8,802 nt of DNA, taken from an uncultured beta proteobacterium (GTDB lineage Bacteria; Pseudomonadota; Gammaproteobacteria; Burkholderiales; Burkholderiaceae_C). Under the pieces are notes generated by a model. It had not been told where the DNA came from, made no database searches, and saw only the letters and a program-made list of their open reading frames with translations. The position numbers and the translations under genes were made by a program. The stretch covers positions 1 through 8,802 of the forward strand of contig CAIQEX010000528.1 in the NCBI GenBank assembly GCA_903870955.1, written 5' to 3'. Shown here piece by piece: positions 1 through 5,231 of the stretch; the stretch's first letter is position 1, and each line of letters opens with the position of its first letter.

Positions 1-965
1 TGGCTGGTCTGCCGACCAGCGTCGGTGGCATTACGGTCAACCGCTTTTGCGCCTCCGGTTTGTCGGCTATCCAGATGGCGGCAGACCGCATCCGCGTGGG
101 TGAGGCCGATGTCATGATGGCCGCTGGTGTCGAGAGTATGAGCATGGTTCCCATGACCGGCAACGCGCCATCCTTTTCGCCTCTGATGTTTGCCAACGAT
201 GAAAACGTCGGCATCGCCTATGGCATGGGCCTGACCGCGGAGAAGGTGGCCAACCAGTGGAAGGTCACGCGCGATGCGCAGGACGCCTTTGCCGTGGTCT
301 CGCACGCCAAGGCGCTGGCGGCCCAAGCGCGCGGTGACTTTGCCGCCGAGATCACACCGGTCGAGGTGGTGGATCGCAGTGCCAATCTCGAAACCGGCGA
401 CATCATTGAAAAGCGCCGTACCGTAACCATCGACGAGGGTGCCCGTGCCGACACCACACTCGAGGGTTTAGCCAAACTCAAGACCGTGTTTGCCGCGCGT
501 GGCTCGGTTACGGCGGGCAATAGCTCACAAACATCGGATGGCGCTGGTGCGCTGATCCTGGCCAGCGAGAAGGCGATCAAGCAATATGGCCTGACCCCCC
601 TGGCGCGCTTTGTCTCTTTTGCCAGCAAAGGGGTGCCACCGCACATCATGGGTATTGGCCCGATCGAGGCGATTCCTGCGGCTTTGCGCTATGCGGGTTT
701 GAAGCAAGACGACATCGACTGGTTCGAGCTCAACGAAGCTTTTGCCGCGCAGTCGCTGGCAGTCATCAACACCCTGGGTCTGAATGCCGACAAGGTCAAT
801 CCCATGGGCGGTGCCATTGCCCTCGGCCACCCTTTGGGTGCCACCGGCGCCATGCGCGCGGCCACCGCCATCCACGCCTTGCATCGCAATAAATTGCGCT
901 ACAGCATGGTCACTATGTGCGTGGGCATGGGGCAGGGTGCTGCAGGTATTTTCGAACGCGTGTAA
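1..965 (+). CDS. Thiolase (acetyl-CoA C-acyltransferase), 5' end outside the window
   Basis: Catalyses thiolytic cleavage of 3-ketoacyl-CoA to acetyl-CoA plus a shortened acyl-CoA (or the reverse condensation), the last step of beta-oxidation-type pathways, in the cytoplasm. The reading frame is open from position 3 to the TAA at 963-965, giving 320 visible residues. Thiolases are usually about 390-400 residues, so roughly 75 N-terminal residues are missing. The full catalytic set is visible: the nucleophilic Cys in NRFCASGL (codon 48-50), NEAFA (Asn codon 732-734), the His of GHPLGATG (828-830) and the second Cys in MCVGMGQG (918-920). The gene therefore looks intact and active. The CVGMGQGAAGIFE ending is typical of the degradative FadA/PcaF-like branch, but chain-length or pathway specificity cannot be read from this. 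It is followed by a repeat pair and then a thioesterase gene on the same strand. Confidence 0.95.
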   Translation, partial: AGLPTSVGGITVNRFCASGLSAIQMAADRIRVGEADVMMAAGVESMSMVPMTGNAPSFSPLMFANDENVGIAYGMGLTAEKVANQWKVTRDAQDAFAVVSHAKALAAQARGDFAAEITPVEVVDRSANLETGDIIEKRRTVTIDEGARADTTLEGLAKLKTVFAARGSVTAGNSSQTSDGAGALILASEKAIKQYGLTPLARFVSFASKGVPPHIMGIGPIEAIPAALRYAGLKQDDIDWFELNEAFAAQSLAVINTLGLNADKVNPMGGAIALGHPLGATGAMRAATAIHALHRNKLRYSMVTMCVGMGQGAAGIFERV

Positions 966-972
966 ATGTTGG

Positions 973-1139
973 CCCCCACGGTCGCCCACTGCGTGTGGCT
1001 TCCTGCCCCCCGAGGGGGCCGCATTTTGCCTTGGGGCGGCCCGGCGGCAAAACCTGACCCCCACGCTTGCCACTGCGTGTGCTGCGCTGCCCCCCGAGGG
1101 GGGCGCATTTTGCCTTGGGGCGGCCCGGCGGCAAAACCT
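973..1139. repeat. Tandem pair of ~83-bp palindromic intergenic repeats
   Basis: Two direct copies lie head to tail between the thiolase and thioesterase genes: unit 1 at 973-1055 and unit 2 at 1058-1139. They are nearly identical over the right half, differing mainly by one indel and a few substitutions in the left third. Each carries a C/G palindrome (gccccc-cga-gggggc at 1005-1019; gcccccc-ga-ggggggc at 1089-1104). In unit 2 the motif ttttgcc (1108-1114) is matched by ggcaaaa (1130-1136), and unit 1 has the same arrangement. The two palindromes are 84 bp apart, so the same frame stays open across both units; short open frames here are repeat shadows and not genes. From memory, closely similar C6-GA-G6 elements are scattered between genes in Comamonadaceae genomes. 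That recollection is not checked here. Confidence 0.85.
1089..1111 (+). terminator. Possible intrinsic terminator within repeat unit 2
   Basis: A perfect 7-bp G/C inverted repeat (1089-1095 with 1098-1104) is followed by gca and four T at 1108-1111. It lies downstream of the thiolase stop. The equivalent site in unit 1 is 1005-1027. The T run is short and the loop is only 2 nt, so about 5-6 bp would actually pair. It could end or attenuate thiolase transcription, or be simply a property of the repeat. Confidence 0.35.
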
Positions 1140-1161
1140 TCCCTCGCCTAAACTTGCGGCC

Positions 1162-1968
1162 ATGGAAGCGCACCCTTTTGATCAGGCCACAAACCTCACA
1201 CCCCTGTCAGACGGCGTCTGGCAGGCACAAACCCATCCGGCTTACGCAAATATGGTGGGGCCTTTTGGGGGTATCACAGCGGCGCAGGCTTTGCAGGCGG
1301 TCTTGCTGCATCCGCAGCTTTTGGGCGAGCCCATATCGCTCACGGTGAACTACTGCGCGGCCATAACCGATGGCACTTTTGAAGTTCATGCGCGCCCGGC
1401 GCGAACCAACCGCAGCACCCAACATTGGTTGATTGAACTTCGGCAAGCAGACGCCTCGGTGATGACGGGCACTGCCGTGACGGCGGTGCGGCGCGAGACT
1501 TGGGGCGTGGACGAGGAGCCCATGCCGGTTTGTCCACAGCCGGAAGATTGTCCGCCACCCGATTTGCCCGCAATGTTGCCCTTCATCAAGGCCTTTGAAT
1601 ACCGACCCGTGACGGGCCATTTACCCGGGGTGTGGGACGGCAGCGGCGATACCAGTCTTTCTCAAATCTGGGTGCGTGACCTTCCACCCCGCCCGTTAGA
1701 CTTTGCCTCGTTGGCTTGCATTTCCGATGTCTTCTTTCCGCGCTTGTTTATTCGTCGCGCCACGCTGGTGCCGATCGGTACGGTATCCATGACGGTGTAC
1801 TTCCACGCGGGTAGCGCACAATTGCAACGCACGGGTGACGATTACCTGCTTGGACAAGCCCGGGCACAAGCCTTTCGCAACGGATTTTTTGATCAGACCA
1901 GCCAGCTCTGGGACCGTCATGGTGTCCTGCTGGTGACCACCCACCAGATCGTCTATTACAAACAGTGA
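1162..1968 (+). CDS. TesB-like acyl-CoA thioesterase (double hotdog, 4HBT_3 type)
   Basis: Hydrolyses acyl-CoA to free acid and CoA in the cytoplasm; 268 residues. The N-terminal hotdog half shows the family pattern GPFGGITAAQAL (about residues 33-44) followed by the EPISLTVNY strand (56-64). The C-terminal half aligns by eye with the catalytic region of E. coli TesB. LACISDVFFP gives D189, GTVSMTVYFH gives T207 and VLLVTTHQ gives Q262, matching the TesB Asp204/Thr228/Gln278 triad. The start was chosen at ATG 1162 because it gives a family-typical N-terminus. The same frame is open upstream to 784, but that part only reads through the thiolase in the wrong frame and the repeats. The ribosome-binding site is weak. 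The gene sits between thiolase and enoyl-CoA isomerase genes, which suggests CoA recycling during acyl-CoA degradation; the substrate is unknown. Confidence 0.88.
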   Translation: MEAHPFDQATNLTPLSDGVWQAQTHPAYANMVGPFGGITAAQALQAVLLHPQLLGEPISLTVNYCAAITDGTFEVHARPARTNRSTQHWLIELRQADASVMTGTAVTAVRRETWGVDEEPMPVCPQPEDCPPPDLPAMLPFIKAFEYRPVTGHLPGVWDGSGDTSLSQIWVRDLPPRPLDFASLACISDVFFPRLFIRRATLVPIGTVSMTVYFHAGSAQLQRTGDDYLLGQARAQAFRNGFFDQTSQLWDRHGVLLVTTHQIVYYKQ

Positions 1969-1999
1969 TCCAATTCAGCCTTATTTTAGAAACAGCACC

Positions 2000-2764
2000 A
2001 TGCAAGACATATTGATCGACAACTCCGATGGCGTGATGACCGTCACCATCAATCGGGTGGAGAAAAAAAATTCATTTACCACCGCCATGTACAGCGCCTG
2101 CGCCGATGCCCTGGATCAGGCCAGCGCGGACGCGAATGTGCGGGTGGTGGTGGTACAGGGACATGTCGCGGTGTTCAGCGCCGGCAATGACATTGCTGAT
2201 TTTCTGAGCAGTCCGAATCCCGGCCTGGGCGCGCCTGTGCTGCGCTTTCTGCGCGGCCTGGCCACGTTTCCCAAGCCTTTGATAGCCGCGGTCTGCGGAC
2301 CGGCGGTGGGCATAGGCACCACGATGCTGTTTCACTGCGATTTGGTTTATGCCGGCGACAACGCCGCTTTCGTAATGCCTTTCGTGAATCTGGGCGTCTG
2401 CGCTGAGGGGGCGTCCAGCATCCTGGCCGCCCAGTTGATGGGTTATCACCGCGCCGCTGAGGCCTTGTTGTTGGGCGAACCCTTTATGGCGGAAGCCGCA
2501 CTGGAGGTAGGACTGGTCAACCGCATCGTGCCACCCACCGAGGCCAATGGTTTGGCCCAGGCGCAAGCCCGCAAACTGGCCGCTAAGCCCTTGAGTTCAC
2601 TGCTCGAGACCAAGCGCCTGATGAAGAAGGGGCAGCTGCAGAAAGTGCTGGAGGTGATCGACGAGGAAGCGCAAAGCTTCGGCCGCATGATGGGTGAGCC
2701 CGCTGCGCGTGAAGCCTTTGGCGCCTTTATGGAAAAGCGTAAACCTGATTTCTCCAAACTCTGA
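2000..2764 (+). CDS. Enoyl-CoA hydratase/isomerase family protein, probably delta3-delta2-enoyl-CoA isomerase
   Basis: Crotonase-fold enzyme of 254 residues, full length for the family. The oxyanion-hole segments are visible: FSAGNDI (59-65) and CGPAVGIG (99-106). The two catalytic glutamates of classical enoyl-CoA hydratase are absent: the Glu144 position is T108 and the Glu164 position is F128. A glutamate occurs instead at E136 in LGVCAEGASS, matching the LGQSPEGCSS segment of peroxisomal ECI2-type isomerases. The favoured role is therefore shifting cis/trans-3 double bonds to trans-2 so that unsaturated acyl-CoAs can enter beta-oxidation. This is inferred from motif alignment by eye. The gene starts 31 nt after the thioesterase stop and its TGA overlaps the next ATG (TGATG). 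An A8 run lies early in the gene at 2063-2070. Confidence 0.88.
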   Translation: MQDILIDNSDGVMTVTINRVEKKNSFTTAMYSACADALDQASADANVRVVVVQGHVAVFSAGNDIADFLSSPNPGLGAPVLRFLRGLATFPKPLIAAVCGPAVGIGTTMLFHCDLVYAGDNAAFVMPFVNLGVCAEGASSILAAQLMGYHRAAEALLLGEPFMAEAALEVGLVNRIVPPTEANGLAQAQARKLAAKPLSSLLETKRLMKKGQLQKVLEVIDEEAQSFGRMMGEPAAREAFGAFMEKRKPDFSKL

Positions 2765-3336
2765 TGGAAGCCTTACTGTTTTCTACTGGCGTCGTCGCCC
2801 TGGCCGAGATTGGTGACAAAACCCAGTTGCTCGCTTTCATTCTTGCCGCACGTTTCAAGAAGCCCTTGCCCATCATTGGCGGGATTTTCTGTGCCACCGT
2901 GGTGAATCACGGCCTGGCTGGTGCGCTGGGTGCCTGGATTACCTCCATGGTCACTCCCGACGTCATGCGCTGGGTGCTGGGTCTGTCTTTCCTGGGCATG
3001 GCGGCATGGACGCTAATTCCCGACAAGATTGAGGAAGAAGAAACCCAGATCGCCAAGCAGTTTGGCGTGTTTGGTGCCACGCTGGTGACCTTCTTTCTGG
3101 CCGAGATGGGCGACAAGACGCAGATCGCCACTGTAGCTTTGGCGGCCAAGTTCAGTGATCCGGTCTGGGTGGTGGTGGGAACCACGCTGGGCATGTTGAT
3201 TGCCGACATTCCGGCGGTTTTTGTGGGCGACCGCTTTGCCGCCAAGATTCCCTTGAAGCTGGTGCATGGGATTGCTGCAGCCATGTTTGCGGTGATGGGA
3301 GTGTTGGCTTTGCTGAATGTGGGGAATTTGCTTTAG
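2764..3336 (+). CDS. UPF0016/GDT1-family cation (Mn2+/Ca2+) transporter
   Basis: Inner-membrane protein of 190 residues with two homologous halves, each starting with the family signature E-x-G-D-K-T: AEIGDKTQ at residues 14-21 and AEMGDKTQ at 113-120. Hydrophobic stretches indicate about six membrane helices (roughly 3-14, 18-30, 38-60, 68-85, 104-128 and 135-190, the last holding more than one), with a charged loop PDKIEEEETQ at 86-95. Characterised relatives (yeast Gdt1, human TMEM165, bacterial Mn exporters such as MneA) move Mn2+ and/or Ca2+ out of the cytoplasm, probably by antiport. The acidic and Thr residues of the two motifs are the expected ion site. The start codon overlaps the stop of the isomerase gene by one base, implying translational coupling. 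No yybP-ykoY manganese riboswitch can lie directly upstream because that sequence is coding. Confidence 0.92.
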   Translation: MEALLFSTGVVALAEIGDKTQLLAFILAARFKKPLPIIGGIFCATVVNHGLAGALGAWITSMVTPDVMRWVLGLSFLGMAAWTLIPDKIEEEETQIAKQFGVFGATLVTFFLAEMGDKTQIATVALAAKFSDPVWVVVGTTLGMLIADIPAVFVGDRFAAKIPLKLVHGIAAAMFAVMGVLALLNVGNLL

Positions 3337-3365
3337 GTTCCTTACCTGCATGGTGGCTCGGCAGA

Positions 3366-3425
3366 GGGGCTGAGGTCAATGCCCTCATGGCGGGGTACCG
3401 CAAATCGGGCCTTGGCCTCAGCCCC
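3366..3425. other. Long near-perfect stem-loop in a convergent intergenic gap
   Basis: Arms 3366-3384 and 3407-3425 pair over 19 positions: 17 Watson-Crick pairs, one G-U (3376/3415) and one mismatch (3380/3411). The outer ten pairs, ggggctgagg with cctcagcccc, are perfect. The 22-nt loop contains a small gcgg/ccgc hairpin (3390-3393 with 3398-3401). It lies between the stop of the UPF0016 gene and the stop of arfB, so it could act as a bidirectional terminator. No T run follows on either strand, so a Rho-independent role is doubtful. A repeat element or a structured RNA 3' end are alternatives. The rest of 3337-3521 is G/T-rich and shows no gene. Confidence 0.6.
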
Positions 3426-3521
3426 GCCGCCGCGTTGGGGTTTGGTTGGTTGGCAATCAATCTAAGAGACGAATGCCTTGTGTCGCTTTGAGGCTATAGG
3501 GCGTTGGGGTTGGTTTGGCGT

Positions 3522-3932
3522 TCAGTCGTGCAAACCGGGTTTGCCGCGGTTCGCTTTGATTCCTGACCGCTGACTTTTGCCCTCCAGTCTTCTGACTTTC
3601 GAGGCAAACGTTGGTTTGGTGGCACGTCTGACGCGGGGCGGCTTGGCCACGCTGTTGACCAACTCGTGCAGGCGCGCATACGCATCCAGTCGGTTCATGT
3701 CCTGGGTGCGGTGCATTTGGGCCTTGATGATCAGCACACCGTCTTGGGTGATGCGGCTGTCGTGCAGGCACAGCAGTCGTTCTTTTACGTCGTCAGGCAG
3801 GCTCGACGCATGAATGTCAAAGCGCAAATGGATCGCACTCGAGACTTTATTGACGTTTTGCCCACCCGCACCCTGCGCCCGAATGGCGGTGACGGTCACT
3901 TCTGATTCGTGAATGATGATGGGCGCTGTCAT
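3522..3932 (-). CDS. arfB: Alternative ribosome-rescue factor ArfB (peptidyl-tRNA hydrolase)
   Basis: Releases the nascent peptide from ribosomes stalled on mRNAs lacking a stop codon by hydrolysing peptidyl-tRNA. The RF1-like catalytic domain carries the GGQ motif in IRAQGAGGQNVNKVSSAIHL (Q25 with the chosen start), followed by LRFDIHASSLP. The C-terminal tail from about residue 97 is strongly basic (many K/R in PPRVRRATKPTFASKVRRLEGKS), as expected for the part that enters the empty mRNA channel. The start at 3932 (MTAPIII) gives 136 residues, close to E. coli YaeJ/ArfB (140) and colinear with it. A start at 3983 would add 17 residues with no family similarity and no better ribosome-binding site. 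No stop-codon recognition domain is present, which separates it from RF1/RF2. It is divergent from the small gene at 4010. Confidence 0.95.
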   Translation of the reverse strand: MTAPIIIHESEVTVTAIRAQGAGGQNVNKVSSAIHLRFDIHASSLPDDVKERLLCLHDSRITQDGVLIIKAQMHRTQDMNRLDAYARLHELVNSVAKPPRVRRATKPTFASKVRRLEGKSQRSGIKANRGKPGLHD

Positions 3933-4009
3933 ACTTCGGGTATTAGACTGCAGATGCATTTTTGAATCTGCGTCGACATCCATTTTTTACCACTGCGAGG
4001 AATAGCACC

Positions 4010-4162
4010 ATGGCCAAAGGTCAACAAAAAACCAATAAGGAAGCCAAGAAGCCCAAGAAGGATAGCTCGCCTCCCAAGCCCGCGTCCTCCGGTACCAATG
4101 AGCCGGTTCGCCCCACGGTGACCACGTATGTGGCACCACGCGGCAAGATGAAAGACAAGTAA
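4010..4162 (+). CDS. Small lysine-rich conserved hypothetical protein (50 aa)
   Basis: Encodes a 50-residue, highly basic, low-complexity protein starting MAKGQQKTNKEAKKPKKD, with a Pro/Ser/Thr-rich middle and a GKMKDK end. There is no hydrophobic segment or signal peptide, so it is presumably cytoplasmic and disordered, with affinity for nucleic acid or ribosomes as the obvious but untested guess. A good ribosome-binding site (gagg at 3997-4000, 9 nt before the ATG) supports this start over the TTG in-frame at 3962. From memory, short MAKGQ-x-x-x-N-x-E-x-KKPK proteins occur in many proteobacteria as conserved hypotheticals without an assigned function. It is transcribed divergently from arfB, with 77 nt between the two starts. 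Confidence 0.75.
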   Translation: MAKGQQKTNKEAKKPKKDSSPPKPASSGTNEPVRPTVTTYVAPRGKMKDK

Positions 4163-4192
4163 TTTTCGCGGCGAATTGCACCTCCTTCAGCG

Positions 4193-4216
4193 GTCTATTC
4201 GCCAGTTCGAATAGGC
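4193..4216. promoter_or_regulatory. Inverted repeat upstream of the YigI-like gene (possible operator)
   Basis: ctattcg (4195-4201) and cgaatag (4208-4214) form a perfect 7-bp inverted repeat with a 6-nt spacer. It can be extended by a G-U and a G-C pair to 4193/4216. It lies 31 nt after the stop of the small basic gene and about 57 nt before the ATG at 4273. No T run follows, so an operator or RNA hairpin fits better than a terminator. No regulator is identifiable. Confidence 0.3.
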
Positions 4217-4272
4217 AGCAAATACATTTCGCTACCGGTCAGGACACACCGAACCGTCAGCGACAATAGTGC

Positions 4273-4749
4273 ATGGCAAAAACTGAAGTTGTTGATTTCG
4301 AGCCGGAATTCGTCTCCGGTATTACGCGCATATTTGAAGAGAGCATTGTCTTTAACCAGACCCTGGGGCTTAAGATCACTTCGGTTTCGCCACGCGGAGT
4401 GACGGGCCGCATCAACATGCGTCCAGAGTTAGTCGGACATCCCAGCTACAACAGAATCCACGGCGGTGTCATCAGCGCCGGGTTGGATGCCATGGGCGGC
4501 ATCGCCGTGTTGGCAGCCATTGGTGCGCGGCATATGGATGAGCCTGTCGAAGCCCGTTTGCACCGCTTTGCCAAGTTAGGCACCATTGATTTACGCATTG
4601 ACTATCTCCGCCCCGGTATTGGCGAATATTTTGAGTTGCGTGCGGAAGTGCTGCGACTCGGGTCGCGCGTGGCCTCCACGCGCATGGAGTTTCTGGGCGC
4701 AGACGGCAAACTGCTGTCGACTGGCTCTGGTGCCTACATCATCTCTTGA
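4273..4749 (+). CDS. YigI/PaaI-type hotdog acyl-CoA thioesterase
   Basis: Single hotdog-fold thioesterase of 158 residues, predicted to hydrolyse acyl-CoA in the cytoplasm. The active-site helix region is IHGGVISAGLDAMGG (residues 62-76), with the conserved HGG (H63-G65) and an acidic residue D72. The second signature is GTIDLRIDYLRPGIGE (103-118). Both blocks, and the spacing between them, match E. coli YigI by memory (LHGGVIASALD and GTIDLRVDYLRPGRGE), including the conserved LHRFAKLGT/RQRLSRMGT stretch between them. YigI-like enzymes act on medium- to long-chain acyl-CoAs; that substrate class is an inference here. The ribosome-binding site before the ATG is poor. The next gene starts 23 nt downstream, so co-transcription is likely. 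Confidence 0.9.
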   Translation: MAKTEVVDFEPEFVSGITRIFEESIVFNQTLGLKITSVSPRGVTGRINMRPELVGHPSYNRIHGGVISAGLDAMGGIAVLAAIGARHMDEPVEARLHRFAKLGTIDLRIDYLRPGIGEYFELRAEVLRLGSRVASTRMEFLGADGKLLSTGSGAYIIS

Positions 4750-4772
4750 CAATATCCACCCATAATTGACCC

Positions 4773-5228
4773 ATGAGCAAACTTGATATCGGCAGTATTG
4801 CGCGCTTTGTGTTGCGCGTGGAATTCATTCCGTATGTGATATTTACGGTGATTGGCACTGCAGTCCTGTATTTGGTGGGCAGCATCGGCATTGGTGCACT
4901 GCAGAATGGCAGTCTGCTTCCACCCCCCGCCAAGCTGACGCGCTATGACTGCACCGCAGCTTTTGGCAACTTCACGATGATGATTGCGCAAGGTACTGAT
5001 CGCGTGAAGATCAAGTCGATCAATGGTGCACTTGACGGCACGGTGAATCAGAACCGCTTTGACTGGCAGGGTTTTGCCAACGACCGCGCCATGTTAGGTT
5101 TTGCACCGCCAGCCGAGATACTTATTCAAGACGCCACGACTTTGCGCATCTCAGGTCCGGATTTTAAGGACCTGGCCTGCGCTGTTGGTGCAGAAGCAAC
5201 CAGCCCACCGCGCGCCGCCACTCCCTGA
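4773..5228 (+). CDS. Hypothetical single-pass membrane-anchored protein with two cysteines
   Basis: I do not recognise this 151-residue protein. A hydrophobic segment at about residues 18-42 (from FIPYVIFT to SIGIGAL), preceded by the basic MSKLDIGSIARFVLRVE, suggests an N-terminal inner-membrane anchor or uncleaved signal with the rest periplasmic. The C-terminal domain (about 55-137) is rich in alternating beta-like stretches. It begins with R-Y-D-C (C60) and ends with L-A-C (C136), the only cysteines, so a disulfide closing the domain is plausible. That Y-x-C ... L-x-C framing resembles MliC-type lysozyme-inhibitor or similar small beta-barrel domains, but the similarity is weak. The tail 140-151 is Ala/Pro/Ser-rich. 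It lies 23 nt after the thioesterase stop and 3 nt before the cytochrome gene, so it is probably in the same transcript. Confidence 0.7.
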   Translation: MSKLDIGSIARFVLRVEFIPYVIFTVIGTAVLYLVGSIGIGALQNGSLLPPPAKLTRYDCTAAFGNFTMMIAQGTDRVKIKSINGALDGTVNQNRFDWQGFANDRAMLGFAPPAEILIQDATTLRISGPDFKDLACAVGAEATSPPRAATP

Positions 5229-5231
5229 GTC

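Noticed and set aside
784..1161. The thioesterase reading frame stays open upstream for a further 126 codons, allowing an N-terminal extension or fusion.
   Set aside because: This stretch is the thiolase 3' end read in the wrong frame followed by the non-coding repeats, whose 84-bp period happens to keep the frame open. The family-typical N-terminus begins at the ATG at 1162.
218..1163. Minus-strand open frames opposite the thiolase (218-649, 525-1163).
   Set aside because: The plus-strand frame carries all thiolase catalytic motifs; the antisense products are low-complexity Ala/Arg/Ser-rich translations.
966..1173. Several short open frames on both strands across the repeat pair.
   Set aside because: They follow directly from the GC-rich repeat having no stops in several frames; the peptides are merely duplicated and have no domain features or ribosome-binding sites.
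4746..4766. TTGACA at 4746-4751 and CATAAT at 4761-4766 look like a sigma70 promoter for the gene at 4773.
   Set aside because: The spacer is only 9 nt instead of about 17, and a start site would fall inside or after the ATG. The elements overlap the end of the preceding gene.
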